Assembly: GCA_017882705.1 (NCBI GenBank)
Contig: JADGOZ010000144.1
Location: forward strand, 1-33,551
DNA length: 33,551 nucleotides
Source of the DNA: Candidatus Nanopelagicales bacterium
Lineage (GTDB): Bacteria; Actinomycetota; Actinomycetes; S36-B12; CAIYMF01
Direction: 5' to 3'
The notes below the pieces were generated by a model. It worked only from the letters and a program-made list of their open reading frames with translations. It was not told where the DNA came from and ran no database searches. Each line of letters starts with the position of its first letter. The first letter of the stretch is position 1. The position numbers and the translations under genes were made by a program. Of this stretch, positions 1 to 8,098 are shown piece after piece.

Positions 1-134
1 GCCGGGGCCTTCTTGGCGGCGACCTTGCGGGCCGGCGCCTTCTTGGCCGGGGCCTTCTTCGCTACGGCCTTCTTGGCCGGAGCCTTCTTCGCTACGGCCT
101 TCTTGGCCGGAGCCTTCTTCGCGGCAACCGCCAC
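1..134 (-). CDS. Lys/Ala/Pro-rich protein, N-terminal part (runs off left edge)
   Basis: The reading frame on the minus strand begins at a GTG (134-132) with a good ribosome binding site, GGGAGG, four bases upstream. It encodes only the low-complexity pattern AKKAPAKKAVAKKAP, continuing as ARKVAAKKAP to the window edge, so the C-terminal part is missing. Such basic tails bind nucleic acid non-specifically. In actinomycetes they occur at the N-terminus of some principal sigma factors and DksA/TraR-like zinc-finger proteins, and in histone H1-like or HU-type proteins. Because the basic repeat starts right at the N-terminus, an HU protein with a C-terminal tail is less likely. No folded domain is visible, so the function cannot be assigned here. 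Confidence 0.6.
   Translation of the reverse strand, partial: MAVAAKKAPAKKAVAKKAPAKKAVAKKAPAKKAPARKVAAKKAP
61..120. repeat. 30-bp perfect tandem repeat, two copies
   Basis: Bases 61-90 and 91-120 are identical 30-mers, with further diverged copies of the half unit down to position 1. Each unit encodes ten residues of the KKAPAKKAVA type on the minus strand, so the array is in frame and copy-number changes would not break the gene. Confidence 0.9.
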
Positions 135-275
135 GATGCCTCCCTGAGTCGTCTTCCGAGCCTTTGCGCCGGAAGCCTTCAATCGAACTGTGTCAGAGCG
201 TGACAGAAAGTTGGCGGATGTTCGAGTCGGAGAGTGAATTCGTGTCGCGCAAGTGGTAGCGATCTCGCGCCCTTC

Positions 276-1577
276 TCACCCGTTCGAGTCGTCCTCGTGC
301 GCCGCGTTCGACGTGCGTGCACGACGCACCTCAGCGACATGCGGCGACGTGCGCATGTCGTATCCCCACAGTGAGGGCAGTGTGGCTGCGAGGGCGATAA
401 CGCCTGCAGCGCAAAGGATTCCGCCGGAGGCAATGGACGTCGCGAGACCGCGTGACTGCGCCACGAGACTCACGCGTGCGTTGCCGAGCTGAGGTCCGAT
501 CGCATACGACAGCATCTCGATGCCGGCGAGACGACCGCGTAGCTCGTCGGGGATCGACTGGTTCCAGATGAGCTGACGAAATATGCCGCTCACCATGTCG
601 AACGCACCTGACACTGCGAGGAAGACGAGTGCGACCCACAACGTCGGCGACAGTCCGAAGCACGCGATCGCGAGTCCGTACGCCGATGCCGCGACGACGA
701 TCGCGCGTCCGTGATGGTGCACGCGCGTCGACCATCCGCTCGTCACCGACGCGATCGCATCGCCGACGGCAGGTGCTGCGTAGAGCAGACCGAGCGCCCA
801 TGGTGCGTGGTACTTCTCCGCGACGAAGGGGAACACGGCGTAGGGGAACGCGAGCAGCATCGCGAGCGTGTCGATGGCATACGTGCCGAGCAGGTCCTTG
901 CGACTCCACGCGTAACCGAGTCCCTCGACGATCGAGGAGAGCCCGGGCGTGCCTTCGGCGGACATCCGTCCGCGGCTGCGCAGGCCGAGCAGCAACGCGA
1001 TCGACACGACGAAGCTGACGACGTCGACCGCGTAGGCGACGGCGACGCCGAACGCGCTCGCGACGACCCCGGCGATCGCCGTGCCGAAGATGAAGCCGGC
1101 GCTCGACCGCAGCGACATCAGCGCAGCGGCGCCGGCGAGCGCGTCGTGCTCGACGGTCTGCGGCACGAGCGCCTGGAGCGAGGGTCGCTGCAACGACTCC
1201 GACGTGGCGGCAAGGGCGCCGACGGCGAACAGCACCCAGACCTCCGGTTCGGGTCGCAGCGCGTTGACGAGGAGGAGGGCGGCGCACACGGCGGAACCGA
1301 TCTCTGCGGCGACGATGACGAAGCGCCGGTCGTAGTGGTCGGCGACAGCGCCGCCCCAGAGACCGAACACGATGATCGGGACGACCTCGACGAGCCCGAG
1401 CAGGCCGACGACGACGAACGACCCGGTGAGCTGCTGCGCCTGGAGCGGCACGGCGACGAACGTGAACATCGAGCCGAGGTAGCTGATGACGCCGGCGGAG
1501 AACAGGCGGCGGAAGTCACCCGAGGTGCGCAGCGGCGAGACGTCGATCCGCCAGCGCGGGGCGACGGGTGCTGTCAC
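276..1577 (-). CDS. MFS transporter (EntS/MFS_3-like exporter)
   Basis: This 433-residue integral membrane protein has roughly 12 hydrophobic segments and belongs to the major facilitator superfamily. The loop after the second helix carries the MFS motif A variant GGAVADHYDRR (about residues 75-85), and the second half contains the sequence IPDELRGRLAGIEML, common in the enterobactin-exporter-like (EntS, MFS_3) group. It should be a proton-driven exporter of small molecules, but the substrate cannot be read from sequence. The start is a GTG at 1577 without a clear ribosome binding site. The C-terminal 30 residues are hydrophilic and probably cytosolic. The gene lies 52 bp downstream of, and in the same direction as, the 1630-2322 gene, with no obvious functional link. 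Confidence 0.85.
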   Translation of the reverse strand: MTAPVAPRWRIDVSPLRTSGDFRRLFSAGVISYLGSMFTFVAVPLQAQQLTGSFVVVGLLGLVEVVPIIVFGLWGGAVADHYDRRFVIVAAEIGSAVCAALLLVNALRPEPEVWVLFAVGALAATSESLQRPSLQALVPQTVEHDALAGAAALMSLRSSAGFIFGTAIAGVVASAFGVAVAYAVDVVSFVVSIALLLGLRSRGRMSAEGTPGLSSIVEGLGYAWSRKDLLGTYAIDTLAMLLAFPYAVFPFVAEKYHAPWALGLLYAAPAVGDAIASVTSGWSTRVHHHGRAIVVAASAYGLAIACFGLSPTLWVALVFLAVSGAFDMVSGIFRQLIWNQSIPDELRGRLAGIEMLSYAIGPQLGNARVSLVAQSRGLATSIASGGILCAAGVIALAATLPSLWGYDMRTSPHVAEVRRARTSNAAHEDDSNG

Positions 1578-1629
1578 GAGGACCGAGTGTGCGCCTTCGC
1601 ACGGGTCGACGGCGTGCGGGTTTCTCGCA

Positions 1630-2322
1630 CTACCAGCGGTCGGAGGGCGTGCCGCCCGAGATGCCGTCGAGGACCTTCGCGAGGCGGTCGCGCAGGCCGC
1701 GCTTCGTCGTTCCCGACGACGTGACCAGGAGCTGCTCCTCGCCCGCGGCCGCAGAGACGAGGTGCTGCACCGTGTCGAACGAGACGTCGGGCAGCGCGAG
1801 GTCGATGTCGCGCAGCCCGGAGAGCTCGAGGCCCAGCGCCAGGCTCGAGGGTTCTCCGACGGCGGTGAGGCCGCGCGACGGAACGATGAGCTGGTCGTGG
1901 GCGAGTCCGGCGAGATCGGCGTCGCCGGTGTCGATGGTCAGCAGCGTCGCACCGGTGCGGCGTGCGTCGGCGAGGCGCTCGAGCAGTCCTTCGGTGGGGT
2001 CGTCGGGTGCGATCACGAAGAGCGTCTCCCCGCGGCGAGCGCCCTCGAGCCGCTCGAGGCCGTAGGACAGGTGCTCCGGAGCCCCGGGCGGCGGGGCCCA
2101 GCGCACCAGCGTCGGCGACAGGGTCGGGATCCCGGCGTATCGGGCCTCGTCGTCGAGGTGAGCGGCGAGGTGCCACGGCTCCTGCGTCGGCGTGCCGACG
2201 AGGAGCAGGCCGTCGCCGTGGTCGGTGGAGCGCCGCAGCGACCGGGCGAACCCGCGCGTGCGGTCCACCCAGCCGGTGCTCGACAGCACCTCGCGCAGCA
2301 GGTCCACCTTCGATGCGTCCAC
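1630..2322 (-). CDS. Unrecognised 230-residue protein divergent from npdG
   Basis: I do not recognise this family with certainty. The protein is soluble, with alternating hydrophobic strands and acidic helices. It contains a segment GDGLLLVGTP near the N-terminus, a central ETLFVIAPDDPTEGLLERL stretch and a TGATLLTID strand, a pattern like the Rossmann-type SIS (sugar isomerase) fold. The GTG start at 2322 (residues V-D-A-S-K) lies 45 bp from the npdG start on the opposite strand. A CACGAT hexamer ends 6 bases before it, which would fit leaderless transcription; an in-frame GTG at 2340 is an alternative. Longer upstream extensions would run into npdG and are rejected. The shared divergent promoter region suggests co-regulation with npdG. 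Confidence 0.6.
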   Translation of the reverse strand: MDASKVDLLREVLSSTGWVDRTRGFARSLRRSTDHGDGLLLVGTPTQEPWHLAAHLDDEARYAGIPTLSPTLVRWAPPPGAPEHLSYGLERLEGARRGETLFVIAPDDPTEGLLERLADARRTGATLLTIDTGDADLAGLAHDQLIVPSRGLTAVGEPSSLALGLELSGLRDIDLALPDVSFDTVQHLVSAAAGEEQLLVTSSGTTKRGLRDRLAKVLDGISGGTPSDRW

Positions 2323-2367
2323 AGGGGCATCGTGCCGCACGGGACGCCCGGCTGGTTGGATCCACCC

Positions 2368-3069
2368 ATGAGCGACTCCACCGCGCCGCAGAGCGTCACC
2401 CCATCGGCCCACGACCTCCCGGACGTCTCCGGCCTCGTCGTCGGGGTGCTGGGCGGCACCGGCGAGCAGGGTCGCGGGCTCGCCGTACGCCTCGCCGCCG
2501 CAGGTCAGCGGGTCGTGATCGGCTCTCGGTCCGCGGAGCGCGCCGAGGCGGCCGCGGCGGAGATCGGGCACGACGTGACGGGCGCCGACAACGCGGCGTG
2601 CGCCGCCGCGTCCGACGTCCTCGTCGTCGCCGTGCCCTACGACGGCCACCGCGACCTGCTCGTGGCGCTGGCCGGCGTGCTCGACGGCAAGGTCGTGATC
2701 GACTGCGTCAACCCGCTCGGCTTCGACAAGCAGGGCGCGTTCGCACTCGCCGTCGAGGAGGGCTCGGCCGCGCAGCAGGCGGCGTCGGTGCTCCCGCTCT
2801 CGCGCGTCGTGGGCGCGTTCCACCACGTGTCGGCCGTGCTGCTGCTCGACGAGTCGATCGTCAGCCTCGACACCGACATCCTCGTCGTGGGCGACGACCG
2901 TGGCGCCACCGACATCGCGCAGGCGCTGGCCGCGCGGATCCCGGGCATGCGTGGCATCTACGCCGGACGTCTGCGCAACGCCGGACAGGTCGAGTCCATG
3001 ACCGCGAACCTGATCTCGATGAACCGCCGCTACAAGGCCCACGCGGGCCTGCGCGTCACCGACGTCTGA
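2368..3069 (+). CDS. npdG: F420H2:NADP+ oxidoreductase (NPDG family)
   Basis: This 233-residue protein matches the coenzyme F420-dependent NADP reductase family, which passes hydride between F420 and NADP in the cytosol. The N-terminal Rossmann fold carries GVLGGTGEQGRG (26-37), followed by IGSRSAERA (51-59), where SR contacts the NADP phosphate in characterised members. DCVNPLGF and VVGAFHHVSA are further family-typical blocks. The length is about the family norm of 210-230. The ATG at 2368 is chosen because it is the first start close to the conserved region; a TTGGAT hexamer ends six bases before it, which would fit a leaderless transcript. It ends convergently with hemA, 126 bp away. Its presence implies that the host makes and uses F420. 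Confidence 0.88.
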   Translation: MSDSTAPQSVTPSAHDLPDVSGLVVGVLGGTGEQGRGLAVRLAAAGQRVVIGSRSAERAEAAAAEIGHDVTGADNAACAAASDVLVVAVPYDGHRDLLVALAGVLDGKVVIDCVNPLGFDKQGAFALAVEEGSAAQQAASVLPLSRVVGAFHHVSAVLLLDESIVSLDTDILVVGDDRGATDIAQALAARIPGMRGIYAGRLRNAGQVESMTANLISMNRRYKAHAGLRVTDV

Positions 3070-3078
3070 CCCTCTCGC

Positions 3079-3211
3079 TCAGACGGTCGCGTCCCAACGG
3101 GCCGAGCAACAGCCCTCCTGCCTCCCTGCCCCAATCGGCGGAAACCTTCGACTTCTCCGAGGATTCGGGCAGGGGAGCGAGCCAACTGGACCGAGTCAGA
3201 CGGTCGCGTCC
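3079..3211. repeat. 16-bp direct repeat duplicating the 3' end of hemA
   Basis: TCAGACGGTCGCGTCC occurs at 3079-3094 and again at 3196-3211. The second copy is the last five codons plus stop of hemA read on the minus strand; the first copy lies in non-coding DNA just after npdG. The copies are 117 bp apart and bracket the hairpin. Confidence 0.85.
3120..3178. terminator. Imperfect hairpin between convergent npdG and hemA
   Basis: CCTGCCC (3125-3131) pairs with GGGCAGG (3167-3173). The stem continues inward through AATC/GATT and CGGA/TCCG with short mismatches and leaves a loop around 3143-3154. It lies between two convergent genes and could terminate both. No T-run follows, which is usual in actinomycetes. 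Confidence 0.5.
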
Positions 3212-4476
3212 TCGAGGATGTCGGGCAGGTCGACGATGTCGGTCGGGCCGAGGTCGAACAGCAGGCGCAGCGCGTCGCTCATCGACTCCGCCGGCGCGTC
3301 CACGAGCTCGCGCACCCGCACGGTCGGGGTGTGCAGCAGCTTGTCGACGACGCGGTGCACCATGCGCTCCGCCTCGGCGGCCGCGTTGACACCCTCGGCT
3401 CCGAGCCTGGCCCGCAGCCGGACGAGCTCGATCTCGACGATCTCGTCCGCGCGCGAGCGCAGCGCCGTGACGGTGGGGGCGATCGAGCGCTCGCGCTGCT
3501 CGACCATCCAGCCGTCGACCTCCGCCGAGACCATCGAACGGACGTCGGCGAGGCTGCCGTGCCCGAGGCGGGCGAGCACCCCGGAGAGCCCGTCGAGGTC
3601 GACGACGTCGACTCCGGGGAGCTCGGCGCACGCGGGGTCGACGTCGCGCGGCATCGCGAGGTCGACCAGGACGCGCGGCCGACCGAGCGTGCCGAGGGTC
3701 TCGCGGGTCACGACGTAGTCGGGGGCTCCGGTGGCTGTCCAGACGACATCGGCGTGGGCGACGAGGTGGTCGAGCTCCGACCAGTCGGCGGAGTCGACGC
3801 CGTAGGACTCCGCGAGGTGCTGGGCGCGCTCGAGGCTGCGGTTGATCACGGTGACCTGCTCGGCGCCGGCGCGCATGAGCGTGGCGACGGTGACGCCGTT
3901 CATCGAGCCTGCGCCGACGACCACGTGGCGCAGCACGGCCGGGTCGCCGAGGCGCTCGTGCACGCGCGCGAGGCCGGCGTCGACCAGGCCGGGGCTGACG
4001 TGGTCGAGGTCGGTGTCGGTATGCGCGTGCTTCGCCACGCGCAGGGCGCGGGTGGCCAGCGAGATGAGCGGGCCGCTGGCCCGTCCGGCGTCCTGGCTGG
4101 TCTTGAGCGCTGTGCGCAGCTGACCGATGATCTGCACCTCGCCGACCGCGATCGACTCGAGGCCGCACGCCACCGTGAGCAGGTGCGAGACGGCCGCGTG
4201 GTCGTGGCGCACGACGGCGGTCGCGCCGAGCTCGGTGACGTCGACGCCGCTGGTCCAGGCGACGGCGCGCAGCAGCGCCTCCATCCCCGGGTGGAACGAC
4301 GAGACGTCCGCATAGAGCTCGAGGCGGTTGCAGGTGGAGAGCACCAGCACGCCGGTGACCGGGGGCTCCGAGCAGGCGGCGATGAGGGCCGGCACGTCGG
4401 CGCCGGCGACGGCCACCCGCTCGAGCAGGTCGAGGGAGGCGCTGCGGTGCGACCACCCGACGGAGACGATGGTCAC
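3196..4476 (-). CDS. hemA: Glutamyl-tRNA reductase
   Basis: GluTR reduces glutamyl-tRNA(Glu) with NADPH to glutamate-1-semialdehyde, the first committed step of C5 tetrapyrrole synthesis. This 426-residue protein shows all family hallmarks: the catalytic Cys49 in STCNRLELY, the block GEVQIIGQLR (112-121), the NADPH-binding GAGSMNG (188-194) and a C-terminal helical dimerisation region. The GTG start at 4476 overlaps the stop of the upstream radical SAM gene as GTGA, so translation is probably coupled. In many actinomycetes hemA is followed by hemC, hemD and hemB. Here it is the last gene and meets npdG head-on, so those genes must lie elsewhere. No features suggest truncation or loss of activity. 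Confidence 0.95.
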   Translation of the reverse strand: MTIVSVGWSHRSASLDLLERVAVAGADVPALIAACSEPPVTGVLVLSTCNRLELYADVSSFHPGMEALLRAVAWTSGVDVTELGATAVVRHDHAAVSHLLTVACGLESIAVGEVQIIGQLRTALKTSQDAGRASGPLISLATRALRVAKHAHTDTDLDHVSPGLVDAGLARVHERLGDPAVLRHVVVGAGSMNGVTVATLMRAGAEQVTVINRSLERAQHLAESYGVDSADWSELDHLVAHADVVWTATGAPDYVVTRETLGTLGRPRVLVDLAMPRDVDPACAELPGVDVVDLDGLSGVLARLGHGSLADVRSMVSAEVDGWMVEQRERSIAPTVTALRSRADEIVEIELVRLRARLGAEGVNAAAEAERMVHRVVDKLLHTPTVRVRELVDAPAESMSDALRLLFDLGPTDIVDLPDILEDATV

Positions 4477-5669
4477 CGCACGCCCCCGAGGACCGGGATG
4501 GCGGATGTCGCCTCGGCGACGAGCTGGCAGGCGGGGTCCTCGGCGAGGACGTCGCCGGTCGCGGCCCACGCGCGGGCGCGGGAGCCGCCGCACATGTCGG
4601 CGAAGGTGCAGACGCCGCACTGCCCGCTGAAATCCGCGGCCCGGATCGACTTGAGGTCCGGGTGGTCGCGGTAGATCTCGGCGAGCGGTGTCTCGCGCAC
4701 GTTGCCGAGCTTCAGCGGGAGGAAGCCCGCAGGGTAGACGTCGCCGTCGTGCGCGACGAAGACGATGCCCTTGCCGTCACGCGTGGCGGCGGTGTGCGCG
4801 CTCGGCCTGTGCGTGCCCGGGCCCATGAGCTCGTGCATCCTCGCGGACAGCTCTCGGTAGAGCTCGGTGTCCGGGGTCGCGCCGCCGGCGCGACGGCTGA
4901 CGACGATGCGGCGGAAGAACGGCGCCTCGACCGTGCGGACGATGAAGCCGTGCTGCGAGGCGTCGTAGAGCAGGTGGCAGACGTCCTCGTGCTCGGCCGG
5001 GGTGAGCGCGCCCTCGGCCACGCCGCGGCCGACGTGAACGAGGAAGAAGACCTCCCAGATGTCGACGCCCATGGCGCCGAGGAGCGCCGCGACGTCCGGC
5101 ATCTCGTGCAGGTTGGCCGACATCACCGTCGTGTTGATCTGGACGGTGAGGCCGGCCTCCTTGAGCGCGCGGATCGCGGCCACCGTGGCAGGGAAGTGGC
5201 CGGGGATCCCGCGCACACCCTCGTGCGTCGCGGCGGTGGCGCCGTCGAGGCTGATCGAGACCGCCTTGACGCCGGAGTTGACGATGCGCTGGATGGCTTC
5301 GGGCGTGAGCATCGGCGTGACCGAGGGGGACAGCGCGGTGGGGATGCCCAGCGAGGTCGCGTGGTCGACGAGCTCGAAGATGTCCGGGCGCAGCAGGCAG
5401 TCGCCGCCGGTGAGCACGAGGATCGGGCGCGGACGCCCGAAGCCGGCGATCGAGTCGATGAACGCGATGCCCTCGTCGTGGGTGAGCTCGCCGGGGAGCG
5501 CACCGGGCGTGGCGCTCGCACGGCAGTGCTTGCACGCGAGCTGGCAGGCGCGGGTGGTCTCCCAGAAGACCAGCATCGGGCGCTGGTCGTAGTTCACAGA
5601 GCGCTTGACGCCGTGCGGGTGCCCGGTGACCGACGGGGCGTCGGTCTGCTCGGTGTGCTGCTGACTCAT
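4473..5669 (-). CDS. Radical SAM/SPASM protein in the heme cluster (AhbD/NirJ-like)
   Basis: This 398-residue enzyme has the radical SAM cluster motif C42-x3-C46-x2-C49 (RACQLACKHC), a GGD motif (LTGGDC) that helps bind SAM, and a C-terminal SPASM-type cysteine set at about 351, 354, 360 and 381 that would hold an auxiliary 4Fe-4S cluster. The overall build resembles the TIGR04053 family and the heme-pathway enzymes AhbD (which decarboxylates Fe-coproporphyrin III to heme) and NirJ. Position between hemY and hemA, overlapping hemA by 4 bp, supports a role in porphyrin chemistry; that is inference. Peptide maturases also use SPASM domains, but no small precursor peptide gene is evident nearby. 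The ATG at 5669 has GGGAGGGA about seven bases upstream; longer in-frame extensions run into hemY. Confidence 0.85.
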   Translation of the reverse strand: MSQQHTEQTDAPSVTGHPHGVKRSVNYDQRPMLVFWETTRACQLACKHCRASATPGALPGELTHDEGIAFIDSIAGFGRPRPILVLTGGDCLLRPDIFELVDHATSLGIPTALSPSVTPMLTPEAIQRIVNSGVKAVSISLDGATAATHEGVRGIPGHFPATVAAIRALKEAGLTVQINTTVMSANLHEMPDVAALLGAMGVDIWEVFFLVHVGRGVAEGALTPAEHEDVCHLLYDASQHGFIVRTVEAPFFRRIVVSRRAGGATPDTELYRELSARMHELMGPGTHRPSAHTAATRDGKGIVFVAHDGDVYPAGFLPLKLGNVRETPLAEIYRDHPDLKSIRAADFSGQCGVCTFADMCGGSRARAWAATGDVLAEDPACQLVAEATSAIPVLGGVR

Positions 5670-5691
5670 GATCGTGTCCCTCCCAGGACGG

Positions 5692-7113
5692 TCAACGGGC
5701 GGTGACGAACGGGTCGTCGTGTGTGGTGCTGTCGTGGCGGTCGAGGACGGCGGTCGCGGTGCGCGCCGCCTGGCTGATGCATCCGGCGAGGCCGACACCG
5801 CGGTAGGCGGCACCGGTGAGGTGGATCCCGGGGATCGCGGTGAGCGCCGAGTCGATGGTCGCGAGCCGGTCGGCGTGACCGACGGTGTACTGCGGCATCG
5901 CGGCCGGCCAGCGCTGGACGTGCACCTCGGACGGGGCGTCGGCGGCGCCGATCGCCGAGACGAGCTCGGTGTGGATCGCCGAGACCATCTCGTCGTCGGT
6001 CATCGCGAGCCAGCGACGGTCGCCGTCGCGGCCGACCATCGCGCGGATGACCACGCGCGTGTCGTGCGCGAGGTGGCCCCACTTGCTGGTGAGCCACGAG
6101 CAGCCGACGAGGAATCGCCCGTCGACCGGAGGCACCAGGAAGCCGGTGCGGTCCAGAGACCGGCGTACCTGGTCCTTGCGGTAGCTGAGCATCACGGTCG
6201 CGACGTCGACGTACTCGATGGACGCGAGCGCGAGCGCCGCGGTGGGCGCGAGGTCGGCGAGCAGCGTGGCGGCGGTGTATGCCGGTGTCGTGATGATGAC
6301 GTCGTCCGCGCTCAGGACGCTGCCGTCGTCGAGCGTGACGTCGTAGCGGCCGTCGTCGTCGCGCCTGATCGAGGTGACCGCGGAGCCGGTGCGCAGGTCG
6401 GCGTCGGCGCACGCGGCGACGAGCGCGTCGAGCAGGCGGGACATGCCGCCGGGCAGGCTCACGAGTGCGGGGCCGTTCGCCGGCTTCTTCTCGCGGCGTC
6501 GCATCGTGAGGTAGACGCTGCGTGCGCCCTCGAGCAGCGACATGACCTCGGGGACCGCGCTGCGCGCGGAGAGGCGGTCGGCGCGGCCCGCGTGAACGCC
6601 GCCGAGCATCGGGTCGACCAGCCGGTCGAAGACCTGGTCGCCGAGGCGGTAGCGCAGCAGCTCGGCGATGGTCGGGTCGGCCGGGAGCTCGCGGCGGGGG
6701 AGCACGATGTCGGCTCCGGCGCGCAGCAGGCCGAGCGGGGTGACGAGCCCGGACGTCAGCAGCGGCAGCAGCTTCTCGGGGACGCCGAACAGCGAGGCCG
6801 GGGGGAGCGGTCGCAGCGCGCCGCGCGTCCAGACGTAGGCGCCCGCCGGCGACGGGCCCTCGACCTGGTCGGCGAGGCCGAGCTCGTCGAGGAGCGTGCG
6901 CACCGCGGGCATCCGGACGAGCAGGGAGTCGGGGCCGGTGTCGACGGGGAGGCCGGCGACGGTGGCGGTGGCGATCTTGCCGCCGAGACGCGGCCCGGCC
7001 TCGAGCAGCGTGACGCGCGGAGCGTCGTCGACAGCGGCGTGGAGCAGCCGGTAGGCGGTGGCCAGGCCACTGATGCCTCCGCCGACCACCACGACGTGCT
7101 GCGTGCTGCGCAT
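5692..7113 (-). CDS. hemY: Coproporphyrinogen/protoporphyrinogen oxidase (HemY/CgoX)
   Basis: This FAD flavoprotein of 473 residues oxidises a porphyrinogen to a porphyrin with O2. In actinobacteria the usual substrate of this family is coproporphyrinogen III (name CgoX); older annotation calls it HemG or HemY. The N-terminus has the dinucleotide-binding VVVGGGISGLATAYRL (8-23). The C-terminus has the family signature GAAYRGVGLAGCI, which closes the FAD site. The ATG at 7113 is preceded by GGAGGGG at a suitable distance. It is the first gene of a three-gene unit; 22 bp separate it from the radical SAM gene. The usual actinobacterial partners hemE, hemH/cpfC and hemQ/chdC are not in the window. 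Confidence 0.92.
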   Translation of the reverse strand: MRSTQHVVVVGGGISGLATAYRLLHAAVDDAPRVTLLEAGPRLGGKIATATVAGLPVDTGPDSLLVRMPAVRTLLDELGLADQVEGPSPAGAYVWTRGALRPLPPASLFGVPEKLLPLLTSGLVTPLGLLRAGADIVLPRRELPADPTIAELLRYRLGDQVFDRLVDPMLGGVHAGRADRLSARSAVPEVMSLLEGARSVYLTMRRREKKPANGPALVSLPGGMSRLLDALVAACADADLRTGSAVTSIRRDDDGRYDVTLDDGSVLSADDVIITTPAYTAATLLADLAPTAALALASIEYVDVATVMLSYRKDQVRRSLDRTGFLVPPVDGRFLVGCSWLTSKWGHLAHDTRVVIRAMVGRDGDRRWLAMTDDEMVSAIHTELVSAIGAADAPSEVHVQRWPAAMPQYTVGHADRLATIDSALTAIPGIHLTGAAYRGVGLAGCISQAARTATAVLDRHDSTTHDDPFVTAR

Positions 7114-7489
7114 CTGCGCTGCCCCCTCCGGATTGCGTCTCGGCTTGCAGGTTCGAGAGTGAACCCTCGAGGGGTGAATGTGCAGGTCAACGGCGCGTGA
7201 GGCGGCTCACGACGGTCATCCTCACTCGCACAAGGCATGTGCACATCGGCACATGCCCTCTGTACCGCATGGTTGTCTGACTCGTCAGGGATTCTTGGTG
7301 CAGTTGTCGTTTCGACGGCAGGACCGTCGGAACAGTCGCTCGAGAGCATCCGAGAGCCGCTGCGGCCCAATGGCTTTCAGGTTCCCCAAGGGGAGGTAAA
7401 GGACATCTGCCGCCTCGGCGGCTCGTGGACGCCGTCGTCGCGGAACGTCGCTGTCGATCGTCGGCCGCGACAGTGGAGTGACGAACGTC
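7114..7489. other. Intergenic region upstream of hemY, 376 bp
   Basis: No convincing gene is present: the open frames on both strands are short, lack ribosome binding sites and have unnatural composition. The stretch holds the 9-bp-arm inverted repeat at 7234-7257 and a palindrome GGTTC-N6-GAACC near 7150-7165. Nearer the GNAT gene it holds CTGTCG/CGACAG (7451-7456 and 7468-7473), a weak terminator candidate for that gene. The hemY promoter must lie here on the minus strand, but I cannot place its -35 and -10 boxes with confidence. Confidence 0.6.
7234..7257. promoter_or_regulatory. Perfect inverted repeat GGCATGTGC-N6-GCACATGCC
   Basis: The nine-base arms 7234-7242 and 7249-7257 are perfectly complementary around a six-base spacer. 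The site lies 120 bp upstream of hemY and fits a dimeric-regulator operator or an RNA hairpin in the hemY leader. The regulator is unknown; the sequence does not match the DtxR/IdeR iron box. Confidence 0.5.
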
Positions 7490-8098
7490 TCAGGGCGTTC
7501 CGGCTGTCTTCAACGGGTCAGGACCGGGGTCGAGGACGTCCTCGTCGGGGATCTCGACGACGACCTCGCGCTCGCCGTCGGTCACGACGTCGCGCAGCAC
7601 CGGACCCACGCGTCGCATCAGCCGGTGCGACGGCTCGTTGTCCGGGGACATCGCCGCGGAGAGCCGGCACAGGCCCTCCTCGCGCGCTCGCAGCACGAGG
7701 GCGCGCATGAGCAGCGTGCCGCCACCCTGGCCGTGCAGCTCGTCGGCCATGGTCACGGCGATGTCGGCGCAGTCCGGGTCGTCCTTCAGCCGGATGAAGC
7801 GGCCCTCGCCGAGCAGGACGTCGGACTGAGAGGTGCGCTCCCACCACATGGCGACGGCCACGTGGTCGTGCTGGTCGACCTGGTCGACGAGGGAGTCGAG
7901 CGTGCGCTGGGACAGATGGTCCTTGCCCGTCATGAAGCGCAGGTTCTTCGTGCGCTCGGAGAGCTCCCCGAAGCCGTGCTCGACGTCGTCGCGGTCGGAC
8001 GGGACGAGCGACTTGATGACGACGCGGAGCCCGTCGCGCAGCGTGCCCCGGAGGACCGTGCGAGGGACTCCGACGTCGTCCGCGGTCACCGCTCTCAC
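7490..8098 (-). CDS. GNAT-family N-acetyltransferase coupled to panB
   Basis: This 202-residue protein contains one GNAT fold, which transfers an acyl group from acyl-CoA to an amine. The acetyl-CoA-binding motif A is [14 protein letters not shown] (about 121-134), a version of Q/RxxGxG/A, and the preceding strand DIAVTMADE is also typical. The N-terminal block [14 protein letters not shown] resembles the GNAT domains of bacterial protein acetyltransferases of the Pat type, although no cyclic-nucleotide or CoA-ligase domain is attached. The GTG start at 8098 overlaps the panB stop as GTGA, so it is probably translated after panB by coupling. The substrate is not known: protein lysines, a metabolite or a pantothenate-pathway enzyme are all open. 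Confidence 0.82.
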   Translation of the reverse strand: MRAVTADDVGVPRTVLRGTLRDGLRVVIKSLVPSDRDDVEHGFGELSERTKNLRFMTGKDHLSQRTLDSLVDQVDQHDHVAVAMWWERTSQSDVLLGEGRFIRLKDDPDCADIAVTMADELHGQGGGTLLMRALVLRAREEGLCRLSAAMSPDNEPSHRLMRRVGPVLRDVVTDGEREVVVEIPDEDVLDPGPDPLKTAGTP

